Positions 35,258 through 44,493 are shown, counted from the first letter of the stretch. The stretch: 64,000 nucleotides of DNA from Streptomyces acidiscabies (GCF_020010905.1 NZ_JAGJBY010000001.1:4360001-4424000); one strand, 5' to 3'. Translations and numbers: made by a program. Notes: generated from the letters alone by a model not told the origin.

Positions 35258-36637
35258 TCAGTAGCCCACGCGGAACGTCGCGTCCTGCCGCTCCGTCGCC
35301 GTCGAGACCGGGTCGATGCGCAGCGCGTAGTCGTAGTGCCGGATGTACCGGGTCGGGTTGTTGTACGACCGGAACGACGCCCAGCTCGCGTCCGCGAGGC
35401 CCGCCGTACGGTAGAACGTCGCGTCCCCGGCGAACGCCGACGTCCCGTCGTTCACGTCCAGTTGGAGGACGTAGTCGGAGTGGCGCAGGTACCGGTCCGG
35501 GTAGTTGACGGAGCGCAGCGAGACGCCCGAGCTGTCCGCGAGGCCCGGGACCAGGGTCCACAGCGAGTCCTTGTACGGCTCGATCGGGTACTCGTCGATC
35601 CGGCCCGCGTAGTTCGCGTGGCGGACGTAACGCGCCGGGAAGTTGTACGACTTGAGCCTGTTCCAGGCGGGTGCGCCCCACCTCGCGAGGAGGTTGTCGT
35701 ACTCCGCCGTCGTGATCGGGACGATGCCGCAGTGCTTGGAGTTGACCGGCTGGGTGTACGTCTTCTGGTCGAGGGCGGTCCAGGTGCCGGTCGCGGGGCT
35801 GGTCGACTGCCAGGCGTAGAACACGCCGTTGGGGGTGTACGTGTCTCCCCACAGCCACCAAAGGCCGCTGTTCGTCAGGGACTTGACGATCGTCGGGGCT
35901 TCCGTGCCGCCGTGGGCCACGCCCGCGCTGTACTCCGTGAAGCTGCCCGGGTCCAGGGTCGTCGAGCGGGCGCTCACCAACGTCTGGTTCTTCTTGAAGT
36001 ACAGGTAGTTGTAGCCGTTCACCCCTACGGCCATGTCGCCGTCGATCACGTCGTAGCCGGGGTCGAAGAACACCTGTGGCGCCGACGCCGTCACGAAGTC
36101 CGTCGTGTAGTTGACCATGATGACGTTGTGGCCGCTGGAGTTGACGGCCGAGTAGATCACGGCGTACTGCTGCCGCCCCGCGTCCCAGAACGCCTCCGGG
36201 GCCCAGCTGTGCGTGGTCATGTCGTGCAGCTTGAGCCGCCGGTACCCGGTGAAACTCCGCAGATCCGCCGAGTCCCACACGTGGATGTACTGGCTGTTGT
36301 AACTCCAGTCCGTCCCCTTGAGATCCGTCGCCAGCACGACGAACGCCCCGTTCTGCTTCCGCATGATGAACGGGTCCCGCAGCCCGAGCGCGCCCGCCGT
36401 CGGCGTGACGAGGGGGTTGTTCTGGTTGAGCGGCGTCCAGTTCAACCCGTCCGGACTGACGGCCAGATGCAGCCCGTAATCCGTACCGTCCCCGAGATTG
36501 GTCGACTCGGTGAAGTAACACATCGCGTACGCCGAATCCGCCGCGTACGCGGTACCACCTCCCAGCATCAACGCGGCAGGCACAGCAGCACCCATGGCAA
36601 GAAGCCCACGGCGCGAAAGGTGGGGCAGTTCGCTCAT
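35258..36637 (-). CDS. Tat-secreted GH43-like arabinosidase with C-terminal CBM42 (AbfB) domain
   Basis: A 459-residue exported enzyme. The Tat motif LSRRGLLAMG and an Ala-rich cleavage site (AYAADSAYA) open the protein. The five-bladed propeller (about 33-320) shows GH43-type signatures: LGLRDPFIMRKQ, SWAPEAFWD and GGTEAPTIVKS, the last containing the likely general acid Glu. Residues 330-459 form an AbfB/CBM42 beta-trefoil with three repeats (YVRHANYAGRID, YLRHSDYVLQLD, YIRHYDYALRID) that bind arabinofuranose. It likely removes arabinose side chains outside the cell. A palindrome 40 bp upstream may be its operator. Confidence 0.88.
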   Translation of the reverse strand: MSELPHLSRRGLLAMGAAVPAALMLGGGTAYAADSAYAMCYFTESTNLGDGTDYGLHLAVSPDGLNWTPLNQNNPLVTPTAGALGLRDPFIMRKQNGAFVVLATDLKGTDWSYNSQYIHVWDSADLRSFTGYRRLKLHDMTTHSWAPEAFWDAGRQQYAVIYSAVNSSGHNVIMVNYTTDFVTASAPQVFFDPGYDVIDGDMAVGVNGYNYLYFKKNQTLVSARSTTLDPGSFTEYSAGVAHGGTEAPTIVKSLTNSGLWWLWGDTYTPNGVFYAWQSTSPATGTWTALDQKTYTQPVNSKHCGIVPITTAEYDNLLARWGAPAWNRLKSYNFPARYVRHANYAGRIDEYPIEPYKDSLWTLVPGLADSSGVSLRSVNYPDRYLRHSDYVLQLDVNDGTSAFAGDATFYRTAGLADASWASFRSYNNPTRYIRHYDYALRIDPVSTATERQDATFRVGY

Positions 36638-37158
36638 CGTCTGATCTCCGGTGCGGGGGGAGTTGGCCGTCCGAAATCCCGAACGAGGTTCGGGAAATCG
36701 ATCAGAAGGTAGGGGGTGGGGGAAGGGAGGTCAATGGTTCTGACACGAACGGGGGTGATCTGTGGGGGAGTTGTGAGCCGGGGGGATGAGCCGAGGGGGA
36801 CGTCAGCGCCTACCGTGCCGCAGGGGCTGGCGTCGGGGCTCGCGGCGCCGTGGCCGGCGACAAGTGCCGGGCACGCTTGCCGGGTTCAGGACCGGCGATA
36901 CCCGAGACCGCCTGTCCCCGCACTGCGGACCTGCGCGAACCGTGACGAGCCCCGCCCGTGGTCGGAGCGAGGCCTGTCACGGATCTGGGGCCCACCGTCA
37001 CGCTCTTGCCCGCCGGGCGACGACTGTCACGCGTTCCCTCAGGCGCCGGGCCCAGCGAGGTTCCCGGCGGTCGCCGACGTCCCCGGGCCGGGGGTGCTCC
37101 CCATTGCCGCTGGCCCGCCCTCCCGGAGGACGACACAGGACCCAGCCCCGGGCAACGC
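36638..37158. other. Intergenic region, no gene seen
   Basis: About 520 bp between the GH43 start and the end of the TIM-barrel isomerase gene. Only the palindrome at 36677-36695 stands out. Frames open on both strands have no recognisable protein features and are typical high-GC shadow frames. A decayed gene cannot be excluded. Confidence 0.6.
36677..36695. promoter_or_regulatory. 19-bp palindrome upstream of the GH43 gene
   Basis: TCCCGAACGAGGTTCGGGA has perfect 8-bp arms around a 3-bp spacer, 40 bp upstream of the GH43 start codon on the minus strand. The position suits a repressor operator. The protein that binds it is unknown; no regulator gene lies next to the GH43 gene. Confidence 0.5.
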
Positions 37159-38028
37159 CTACGCCGTCAGCTCCTTGCGGATGCGGTCCAGCATGAGCGC
37201 CGACGACTCCCGTGCCCGTTCCTCCCACGCGAACACGCACGCCGTTGCCACGCCGTCGAAGTTCAGGTTGCGGAGAGTGGTGAAGAACGTGGGCCAGTCG
37301 ACCTCGCCCTGGTCGATGTCCAGGTGTTGGTGGATGCGGGTCGGGGTGCCGGGTGGGTTTGTGATGTAGCGGAGGCCCGACGAGCCTTTGTGGTTGAACG
37401 AGTCTGCTATGTGGACGTGTTGGAGTTTGTCGCCGGCGTAGCGGAGCATTTGCGCGATGTCGGCGCCTACCTCTGCGGCGCCCGACAGGTGGAACGTGTG
37501 CGGCGCGCAGTACAGGTAGTTCACCCACGGTTTGTTGATCGCGCGGACCAAGTCGACCGCGGGCGTGTTCTCTTCGCAGAAGTCGTCCGGGTGCGCCTCC
37601 AGATTCAGCGCGATGCCTTCCCGCTCGAACAGGGGGAGCAGCTCCTCCAGCGAACGCCAGAACGCGGCCTCACTCTCGGCGGCCCGCTCGGGACGCCCGT
37701 TGAACTCGCTGTTCATCAACGGGCATTCGAGCTCGGCCGTGATCTCGATCATCCGCTTCCAGTACCGCACAGCGGCCTGCCGCTCGGACTCGTCCGGCGA
37801 CGACCACTTGTACAGCGGCAACACCGAGGACAACTGAACCCCGTGCGTACGAAGGGAGTTCTTCAGTTCCGCGATCCGCTCGTCATCCGCACGCGGGTGC
37901 ACGAAGAACGGCATGAAGTCATCGCGCGGCGACAACTCGATGTACTCATAACCGAGTTCGGCCACCGTCCGGACCATCGCGTCGATCGACAGCGCACGGA
38001 ACATATAAGGGTCGAGGGCGATCTTCAC
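37159..38028 (-). CDS. Sugar phosphate isomerase/epimerase family TIM-barrel protein
   Basis: A 289-residue AP-endonuclease-2-type TIM barrel. Metal-binding residues appear in ELSPRDDFMP, NLEAHPDD (Glu/His), NYLYCAPHTFH and QHVHIADSF. Relatives act on keto-inositols, tagatose or other sugars. GTG 38028 follows a GGAGGTG ribosome site and overlaps the oxidoreductase stop by 4 bp, so the two are coupled. With the dehydrogenase and the transporter upstream it forms an inositol-like catabolic operon under the LacI regulator. Confidence 0.88.
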   Translation of the reverse strand: MKIALDPYMFRALSIDAMVRTVAELGYEYIELSPRDDFMPFFVHPRADDERIAELKNSLRTHGVQLSSVLPLYKWSSPDESERQAAVRYWKRMIEITAELECPLMNSEFNGRPERAAESEAAFWRSLEELLPLFEREGIALNLEAHPDDFCEENTPAVDLVRAINKPWVNYLYCAPHTFHLSGAAEVGADIAQMLRYAGDKLQHVHIADSFNHKGSSGLRYITNPPGTPTRIHQHLDIDQGEVDWPTFFTTLRNLNFDGVATACVFAWEERARESSALMLDRIRKELTA

Positions 38029-39041
38029 GCAGCACCTCCGTAAAAAGCCGGACGAGGCTTCAGGTCGGTCGGGACGACGAGGCCGGACTCCAGGGCCTGG
38101 ACGGTCGCCGAGGTGATGACGGTCGCGGCGTACCCGTCCCACGCGGAGGGCCCGGTAGGGGCGGAACCGGCGCCGACCCCCGCAACCCACTCCCGGAACT
38201 CCGTGTCGAACGCGCCCCGGAACCGCTCCACCCAGTCCGTGAGCACGGCGGACGTACGCTGACCGGCACCACGCAGGGCCACCGAGGAAGGCTCCGGCAG
38301 CCGCACGACCCCCTCCTCGCCGACCGCCTCGCACTGGATGTCGTACCCGTACCGGCAGTTGACGAAGACCTCCAGATCGATCCGCACCCCCTTCGCCGTC
38401 TCGAACAGCATGATCTGCGGGTCCTTGAGATGCGCGGCCCGATACCGCGTGGCACGCGGCGTGACGACCTGCGCGGAGACGATCTCGTCGTCCAACAGCC
38501 AGCGCAGGACGTCGACTTCGTGGACGGCCGTGTCGAGCGCGGCCATGTCGGAGGTGTACGAGTCCGGCACACCGGGATTGCGGTGCGCGCAGTGCACGAT
38601 GAGCGGCGCACCGATCCGCCCGGCGTCGATGACCTCCTTCATCTGCCGGTACCCGGCGTCGTACCGCCGCATGAACCCGACCTGCACGAGCCGCCGCCCA
38701 TAAGCCTGTTCGGCCTCGACGATGCGCAGACAGTCCTCGGCGCTGGTGGCGAGAGGCTTCTCGCAGAACACGGGCTTCCCGGCGGCGACCGCGTTCAGGA
38801 CGTGCTCGGCGTGGGTGGGCCCCCAGGAGGTGACGAGGACGGCGTCGACGTCACCCAAGGCGATCACAGCCGCGCCGTCCGGCAGCACCCGCGCCCCCAC
38901 AAGACCCGCCGCCTCGGCGGCACGCGCCGGATCGATGTCGGTGACAGCGGTGACCCGCGCCCCCGTCACCGTGTGCGTGAGCCGCCGTATGTGTTCCTTG
39001 CCGATCCACCCGGCGCCGACGACACCGATGCGTACAGTCAT
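38025..39041 (-). CDS. Gfo/Idh/MocA family oxidoreductase (inositol 2-dehydrogenase-like)
   Basis: A 338-residue NAD-dependent dehydrogenase. The Rossmann motif is GVVGAGWIGKEH (residues 6-17), the catalytic lysine lies in CEKPLATS (about residue 94), and the substrate-binding histidine motif is DTAVHEVDVLRW. The sequence pattern fits inositol or scyllo-inositol dehydrogenases, but other sugars are possible. ATG 39041 is 14 bp after the transporter stop. It probably acts before the isomerase. Confidence 0.9.
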   Translation of the reverse strand: MTVRIGVVGAGWIGKEHIRRLTHTVTGARVTAVTDIDPARAAEAAGLVGARVLPDGAAVIALGDVDAVLVTSWGPTHAEHVLNAVAAGKPVFCEKPLATSAEDCLRIVEAEQAYGRRLVQVGFMRRYDAGYRQMKEVIDAGRIGAPLIVHCAHRNPGVPDSYTSDMAALDTAVHEVDVLRWLLDDEIVSAQVVTPRATRYRAAHLKDPQIMLFETAKGVRIDLEVFVNCRYGYDIQCEAVGEEGVVRLPEPSSVALRGAGQRTSAVLTDWVERFRGAFDTEFREWVAGVGAGSAPTGPSAWDGYAATVITSATVQALESGLVVPTDLKPRPAFYGGAA

Positions 39042-39055
39042 TCCAACAGCTCCGA

Positions 39056-40462
39056 TCAGGGTCGGGAGTAGCGGGCGCGAAGCTCCGCCTCCAGCGTTTC
39101 GAGCGTGCGCCCCTTGGTCTCGGGGACGTACCGCTTCACGAACGCGAGCGAGAAGAAGCCCGCGACGACGAACAGGAAGAAGGTGGCCGAGACGCCGATC
39201 CCGTCGACGAGGGACGGGAAGACCAGCCCGATCACGAAGTTGGTCAGCCACAGCACGACGGCCGCGATGCCCATCCCGAACCCGCGCATCCGCATCGGGA
39301 AGATCTCGGACAGCATCAGCCAGGTGACCGGCGAGATCGCGCCCTGCTGGAAGGCGAGGAAGGTGACGGTCATGGCGAGGACGGCGTACGCGCGCCCGTC
39401 CCCGGCGGGCAGCGTCAGCGAGAACACCCCGATGAGGAACAGCGCGACGATCGTGCCCACTTGACCGGTCATCAGCATCGGCCGCCGCGGCACCCGCCCC
39501 AGCAGCCAGATCCCGACGAACGTCGCCAGCACGGAGATCACCCCGTTGGCGATGTTCGCGGTGAGCGCGCTGTCCGAGGCGAACCCGGCGTCGGTGAGGA
39601 TCTGCGTCCCGTAGTACATGATCGTGTTGACCCCGGTGATCTGCTGCACGATCGCGATCCCGAACCCGACGACCATCAACTTCCGCAGCCACGGCGTGGA
39701 CTTGACGTCCCGCCACCCCCCGAGCCGCTGCTCGGCGTCTTTCACGGCGAGCGCCGACACCTCGGCGAGTTCGCTCTCGGCCCGTTCCCGGGACCGGACT
39801 TGGCGCAGCACGTCGAGCGCCTCGGCGAACCGTGTCCGCGAGGCGAGCCACCGGGGGCTCTCCGGCATGACGAGCATCCCGAACCACAGCACGACCGCCG
39901 GCAGCGTCGCGACGACCAGCATCCACCGCCACACGCCGCCCGACTCGTCCCCGACGTCGGCGATCACCGCGTTGGACGTGAACGCCAGCAACTGCCCGCT
40001 GACGATCATCAGTTCGTTACGGGTGACCAGCGCCCCGCGCCGCTCGGCGGGCGAGATCTCCGCGAGGTACACCGGCACGGTCACCGACGCCCCGCCGACC
40101 GCGAGCCCCAGCACGAACCGGGCCACGACCATCGACGCCGTGTCCGGCGCGAGCGTCGCCCCGAGTGCGCCGACGAAGAACAGCACCGCGAGCGCCAGGA
40201 TCGTCCGGCGCCTGCCGCGCGCGTCGGACAGCCGCCCGCCCACGACCGCGCCCAGCGCAGCGCCGAGCAGCAGCGAACTGGTGACCATGCCCTCGGTGAA
40301 CGGCGTCAGCCCGAGGTCGTCCTTCATGTACGGCAGGGCGCCGTTGATCACGCCGGTGTCGTAGCCGAAGAGCAGCCCGCCGAACGTGGCGACGACGGTG
40401 ACGACCCGCAGCCGCCGCGCGACCCCGGGAGAAGCCCCGACCCCCTCTGTCTCAACGGCCAT
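39056..40462 (-). CDS. Sugar porter family MFS transporter (inositol/sugar importer)
   Basis: A 468-residue protein with 12 membrane helices and sugar-porter signatures: GYDTGVINGAL in helix 1, RFVLGLAVGGASV, the PESPRWLASR loop, QQITGVNTIMYYG in helix 7 and the C-terminal VPETKGRTLETLE. It resembles IolT-type myo-inositol transporters. Its start at 40462 overlaps the end of the 60-codon remnant by 11 bp. It heads the intact part of the operon facing the LacI gene. Confidence 0.92.
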   Translation of the reverse strand: MAVETEGVGASPGVARRLRVVTVVATFGGLLFGYDTGVINGALPYMKDDLGLTPFTEGMVTSSLLLGAALGAVVGGRLSDARGRRRTILALAVLFFVGALGATLAPDTASMVVARFVLGLAVGGASVTVPVYLAEISPAERRGALVTRNELMIVSGQLLAFTSNAVIADVGDESGGVWRWMLVVATLPAVVLWFGMLVMPESPRWLASRTRFAEALDVLRQVRSRERAESELAEVSALAVKDAEQRLGGWRDVKSTPWLRKLMVVGFGIAIVQQITGVNTIMYYGTQILTDAGFASDSALTANIANGVISVLATFVGIWLLGRVPRRPMLMTGQVGTIVALFLIGVFSLTLPAGDGRAYAVLAMTVTFLAFQQGAISPVTWLMLSEIFPMRMRGFGMGIAAVVLWLTNFVIGLVFPSLVDGIGVSATFFLFVVAGFFSLAFVKRYVPETKGRTLETLEAELRARYSRP

Positions 40463-40634
40463 CGACCGGCCTCCGTGTCCCCGGGGGCTCCGTGAACGCG
40501 CCGCGCGCCTCCAGCTCCGCCCTCAACTTCTGTGGATCGGTGGGGAGATAGCCGTACGGACCGAGTTCGAGCCACTGGTAGCCCGCCTCCGCCAGTTCGT
40601 CGGTAGCGCGGAGGGAGGCAGGCGCCTTTGCCAT
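40452..40634 (-). pseudogene. Truncated TIM-barrel isomerase (IolE-like N-terminal remnant)
   Basis: A 60-codon frame whose core ELAEAGYQWLELGPYGYLP and TDPQKLRAELEARG matches the N-terminus of IolE-like sugar isomerases/dehydratases, which are normally about 300 residues long. After residue 45 the sequence is unrelated and ends at TGA 40452-40454, overlapping the transporter start. The conserved start of the barrel without the rest points to an internal deletion. It is the first gene after the LacI operator, so it may still be translated and couple expression of the transporter. Confidence 0.7.
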
Positions 40635-40655
40635 GACGTGTCCTTCCGGATGGCC

Positions 40656-40680
40656 TGGAGCGCTCTACTGGAGCGCTCTA
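40656..40680. promoter_or_regulatory. Tandem LacI-type operator
   Basis: TGGAGCGCTCTA occurs twice, at 40656-40667 and 40669-40680, 13 bp apart. Each copy contains the palindrome GAGCGCTC with a central CG, the usual feature of LacI-family sites. It lies in the divergent region, 22 bp upstream of the remnant start and about 107 bp upstream of the LacI gene, so it could control both directions. Confidence 0.72.
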
Positions 40681-40786
40681 TGTGAGTACGATCGGGCCTG
40701 TGCAAATGTCATGTCAATAGGTCGTTACGAAGAGATGTCTGGGGGTTCCCGGCCCCACGTACAGTGGGCCGCGAAGGGTGGTGGAC

Positions 40787-41803
40787 GTGACGGTGGGAAA
40801 GCGGCCGACGATGGAGGACGTCGCCGAGCGCGCCGGGGTCTCCCGGGCGCTCGTGTCGATCGTCTTCCGCAATCAGCCCGGCGCGAGCCAGGAGACCCGC
40901 GAACGGGTCCTGCGCGTCGCCGGGGAGATCGGGTACCGGCTCGACAACGCCGCGCGCCTGCTCGCGCGCGGGCGCAGCCGCACGATCGGCGTCCTCATCG
41001 CCGCGCACCAGCCCTTCCACGCCGACCTCATCGAGGGCATCTACCCCGAGGCCGAGCGGCTCGGGTACGACGTCCTGCTCTCCGCGACCGCGCGGGGACG
41101 CGGCGAGGACAAGGCCGTCGAGGCGCTCCTCGCGCACCGCTGCGAGGCCGTCATCCTCTTCGGCTCCGACGCCGAACCCGCCGACCTCGACGCCCTCGGC
41201 CGCCGCACCGTCGCCGTCTCCGTCGGGCGGCGCGTCCCGCACGCCCGCGTCGACAGCGTCCACACCGCCGAGGGCAAGGGGGTCCGGCTCGCCATGGACC
41301 ACCTCGTCGAGCTCGGGCATCGCGACATCGTCCACATCGACGGGGGGAAGGGCCCCGGCTCCGCGGAACGCCGTCGCGCGTACCGGGCCGCGATGCGCCG
41401 GCACTCCCTCCAGCCCGAGGCGCGGATCATCGCCGGTGACCACACGGAGCAGTCCGGCATCGAGGCGGGTCGGCTGCTCCTCGCCGAACGCGGCGAGGGG
41501 CGTCCGCTTCCCACGGCCGTCCTCGCGGGCAACGACCGGTGCGCGATGGGGCTGATGATGTCCCTCGCGCGGGGCGGGCTGGACATTCCGCGCGACGTCT
41601 CGATCGTCGGGTACGACGACAGCCACCTCTCCCACCTGATGCCGCTCGGGCTGACGACGGTCCGTCAGGACGCGCTGCTGCTCGCGGAGTACGCGGTGCG
41701 GTTCGCGGTGGAACGGCTGGAGGACGAGCAACTGGAGCCCAGGGAGGCCGTGGTGGACCCCAAGCTGGTGGTACGGGGGACGACGGGGAAGCCGCGCGGG
41801 TAA
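40787..41803 (+). CDS. LacI family transcriptional regulator
   Basis: A 338-residue repressor. The DNA-binding HTH and hinge are at residues 6-60 (TMEDVAERAGVSRALVSIVF, YRLDNAARLLARGRS), followed by a periplasmic-binding-like sensor domain (TIGVLIAAHQPFHADLIEGI, VLAGNDRCAMGLM). Several in-frame GTG codons occur at the start; GTG 40787 has the best spacing to GAAGG at 40773-40777, while 40778 is the longest option. It diverges from the inositol-type operon and very probably controls it through the tandem operator at 40656-40680. Confidence 0.9.
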   Translation: MTVGKRPTMEDVAERAGVSRALVSIVFRNQPGASQETRERVLRVAGEIGYRLDNAARLLARGRSRTIGVLIAAHQPFHADLIEGIYPEAERLGYDVLLSATARGRGEDKAVEALLAHRCEAVILFGSDAEPADLDALGRRTVAVSVGRRVPHARVDSVHTAEGKGVRLAMDHLVELGHRDIVHIDGGKGPGSAERRRAYRAAMRRHSLQPEARIIAGDHTEQSGIEAGRLLLAERGEGRPLPTAVLAGNDRCAMGLMMSLARGGLDIPRDVSIVGYDDSHLSHLMPLGLTTVRQDALLLAEYAVRFAVERLEDEQLEPREAVVDPKLVVRGTTGKPRG

Positions 41804-42049
41804 GGGCGGCGTACGTCAACTCCCCGGCCTGCCCCTGTGACCGCACGACGCACAGCGCCCTCTTCGCGCCGAGTGCGTCGAGCCGCTTCCCGAACGCCTG
41901 CCGCGCGAGCGCCCGCACCCCCCTGTGCAACGCACCCGCACACCCGTTCCCCGGGGGTGACGCGCCCCCAAGACCCCCGCGCGACCCCCACCGCCAGGGC
42001 GATCCTGACAGAGCCCGCACACAACGCCCGCACGGACAAGGGGACTTCA

Positions 42050-42613
42050 GTGGCCGACGACCTCCTCACCCGCAAGATCGCCCGCGGCTTCGACCAGCTC
42101 GACGCCGACGGCGACGGCCGCCTCACCGAACACGACCACGTCCTCATGGGCCGGCGTTCCGCCCGAGCCCTCGGGCACGAGGAGGGTTCCGCCGCCGAGG
42201 ACTCGGTCGTCGACGCGTACGTCGGGATCTGGCGCGACCTGCACCAGCCGTTCGCGGGCGGCGCCGACGCCATCGACCGGGACGACTTCATCGCCTCGAC
42301 CCGCAGCCTCGCCGACGACCCCGACGCCGCGTCCGCCACCCTCGGCCGCCTCGCCGAAGCCTTCCTGGCCATCGCCGACACGGACGGCAACGGCGTCGTC
42401 GACCCCGACGAGTTCTACGCCTTCCAGATCGGCCACTTCCCCACCCTCGACCGCGCCACGGCCGACAGCGCCTTCGCCCGCCTGGACCGGGACTCCAACG
42501 GCACCCTGTCCCGCGAGGAGTTCACCACGGCGATCGTGGAGTACTGGACGAGCCGGGACCCCGAGGCCCCGGGCAACTGGTGGACGGGAGTGCACCCGCT
42601 GGACGCGCAGTAG
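42050..42613 (+). CDS. EF-hand calcium-binding protein
   Basis: A 187-residue calmodulin-like protein of the calerythrin type. Three canonical loops are seen: DADGDGRLTEHD (residues 18-29), DTDGNGVVDPDE (110-121) and DRDSNGTLSREE (146-157). A fourth, degenerate hand probably lies near residue 75 (GADAIDRDDF). GTG 42050 directly precedes the first helix. There is no signal peptide, so it is a cytosolic calcium buffer or sensor. The 246 bp upstream show no gene. Confidence 0.93.
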   Translation: MADDLLTRKIARGFDQLDADGDGRLTEHDHVLMGRRSARALGHEEGSAAEDSVVDAYVGIWRDLHQPFAGGADAIDRDDFIASTRSLADDPDAASATLGRLAEAFLAIADTDGNGVVDPDEFYAFQIGHFPTLDRATADSAFARLDRDSNGTLSREEFTTAIVEYWTSRDPEAPGNWWTGVHPLDAQ

Positions 42614-42755
42614 GAACGGCGGACGAACCCGGGCGGCCCGGAGGGGGTGATGTGGATCACCGGCCTGCCCGCCGCCCCGGGGGAATGCGTGCGCGGTCAT
42701 GCTGTTGAACCTGCATGCGACGCCATGCCACCACCGCCCACCGCAGGAACACCCC

Positions 42756-43910
42756 ATGAACACGCGCCCCCCGACCCCGTCGACGGCCCCCTCCGCCGGT
42801 ACCCGCCGCGCGAGCGTCGTCGTCATCGGCGGCGGACAGTCCGGCCTCTCCGCCGGGCACCACCTCAAGCGACGCGGCTTCACCAGCGCCCTCACCGACC
42901 CCGACGGCGAACGCACCTTCGTGGTCCTGGACGCCGAACCCGCCCCCGGCGGAGCCTGGCGGCACCGCTGGGAGTCCCTGCGGATGAATACCGTCAACGG
43001 CATCTTCGACCTCCCCGACTTCCCGCAACCGCCGGTCGACCCCGAGGAGCCGAGCCGTACGGCGGTCCCCCGCTACTTCGCCGGGTTCGAGGCGGCGACG
43101 GCGCTGCCGATCCTGCGGCCGGTGACCGTCACCGCCGTACGCCCCCTGGACGCCCGGCCCGACGGCGAGCTGGCCGTCGAGTCCAGCGCCGGGACCTGGA
43201 CCACCCGCGCCGTCATCAACGCCACCGGCACCTGGACCAACCCCGTCCTGCCGCACTACCCCGGCCAGGAGACGTTCACCGGCGTCCAGCTCCACACCCG
43301 TGACTACGTCTCCGCCGAGCGGTTCACCGGGCAGCGCGTCGCCGTCGTCGGCGGCGGCATCTCCGCGCTCCAGCAGCTGGAGGAGATCTCCCGGGTCGCC
43401 ACCACGCTCTGGTACACCCGCCGCGAACCCGTCTTCCGGGACGGCGGGTTCAACCCGGAGGTCGAGGGCCGCGAGATCATCTCCAAGGTCGCCGCCGACG
43501 TCGAGGCGGGGCGGCCGACCGGGAGCGTCGTCTCGTACACGGGCCTCGCCTGGACCCCGTACGCCCTGGCGGCCAAGGCGCGCGGGGCGCTGGAGCGCCG
43601 GCCCATGTTCACGGCCGTCGAACCGCACGGGGTCCGGGAGGCCGACGGCTCCTTCACGACCGTGGACGTGATCCTGTGGGCCACCGGCTTCAAGGCCGCG
43701 CTGGCGCATCTGGACCCCCTGCACCTGCGCAACGAGTCCGGCGGGATCACCCTGGTCGGCACCCAGCCGTCCGGCGAACCACGCGTGCATCTGGTCGGGT
43801 TCGGGCCGTCGCAGTCCACGGTCGGGTCCAACCGGGCGGGCCGCCAGGCCGTCAACAGCCTGCTGCGGCAGTGGAGGAGCGCCTCTCAAGAAGCAGGGGT
43901 CCCCTCCTGA
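42756..43910 (+). CDS. FAD-dependent oxidoreductase (flavin monooxygenase-like)
   Basis: A 384-residue flavoprotein with two nucleotide-binding motifs. The FAD site is VVVIGGGQSGLSAGHHL (about residues 20-36) and the NADPH site is VAVVGGGISALQQLEE (about residue 197), with the ATG motif VILWATGFKAAL between them and the C-terminus. The layout fits class B flavin monooxygenases and related disulfide-reductase-fold enzymes. ATG 42756 follows AGGA. The substrate is unknown. It ends 1 bp before the convergent gene at 43912. Confidence 0.87.
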   Translation: MNTRPPTPSTAPSAGTRRASVVVIGGGQSGLSAGHHLKRRGFTSALTDPDGERTFVVLDAEPAPGGAWRHRWESLRMNTVNGIFDLPDFPQPPVDPEEPSRTAVPRYFAGFEAATALPILRPVTVTAVRPLDARPDGELAVESSAGTWTTRAVINATGTWTNPVLPHYPGQETFTGVQLHTRDYVSAERFTGQRVAVVGGGISALQQLEEISRVATTLWYTRREPVFRDGGFNPEVEGREIISKVAADVEAGRPTGSVVSYTGLAWTPYALAAKARGALERRPMFTAVEPHGVREADGSFTTVDVILWATGFKAALAHLDPLHLRNESGGITLVGTQPSGEPRVHLVGFGPSQSTVGSNRAGRQAVNSLLRQWRSASQEAGVPS

Positions 43911-43911
43911 G

Positions 43912-44493
43912 CTACGACCGCAGCAGGTAGTGCAGCGTCAGCCTCCGCGCCTGCTCCGCGTCCACCCCCAGCGCCACCCCGATCACCTCCCACTCCGGCT
44001 CCTCGTCCTTCACCGAGTACGCCGCGTCGCGGGCGACCCCCCGGGTCATCCGCTCCAGCGCCCCCACCGCACGCAGCGCGGCGACCGGCGCCTGGTCGGC
44101 GAGGTGGGCGAGGCGTAGATGGAGGTGGTCGATGGCGTCGGCGAGGTCCTCCGGCACGGGTATCGCGCGCCGCTCGACGGCGTCGATGTGCTCGCCCCAG
44201 TCCTCGTACGCGGACAGGATGTCGACGTCGGCGAGGTCGTCGTAGGACATCGACGCGCGGTCGACGGGATACGTGGTGCCCCGCCACCCGCACGTGCACG
44301 CGGCCCGGAACCCGGCGGTCAGCGGCCGGTTCAGGCGCCCGTCGTAGGCCCACCACTCCCGCGTCTGGACGATGCTCGCGGCGCTGGAGCCGAAGTCGAG
44401 GTAGACGGGCTTGGGTTCACTCCCGTCCGCGAGCACGGCCCCCGCGTACCCTCCGTGGGACTCCCCGAACTCCTCCTGCGTCCACAGGTCCAT
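43912..44493 (-). CDS. Hypothetical protein
   Basis: A 193-residue soluble protein that I do not recognise. It has a CTCGWRGTTYPV motif near residue 68 that could be part of a small metal site, an acidic middle and a long C-terminal helix pair (DAIDHLHLRLAHLADQAPVA). ATG 44493 follows AGGGG. No operon partner is evident; the ArsR gene 84 bp away is on the same strand but points into it. Confidence 0.7.
   Translation of the reverse strand: MDLWTQEEFGESHGGYAGAVLADGSEPKPVYLDFGSSAASIVQTREWWAYDGRLNRPLTAGFRAACTCGWRGTTYPVDRASMSYDDLADVDILSAYEDWGEHIDAVERRAIPVPEDLADAIDHLHLRLAHLADQAPVAALRAVGALERMTRGVARDAAYSVKDEEPEWEVIGVALGVDAEQARRLTLHYLLRS

Noticed and set aside
36716..37158. Possible gene in the gap beside GH43
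   Set aside because: Frames on both strands lack domain features and codon bias of neighbouring genes.
41804..42049. Short frame upstream of the EF-hand gene
   Set aside because: The GTG at 42050 precedes the first calcium-binding helix, and upstream codons give an Arg/Thr-rich non-protein-like sequence.
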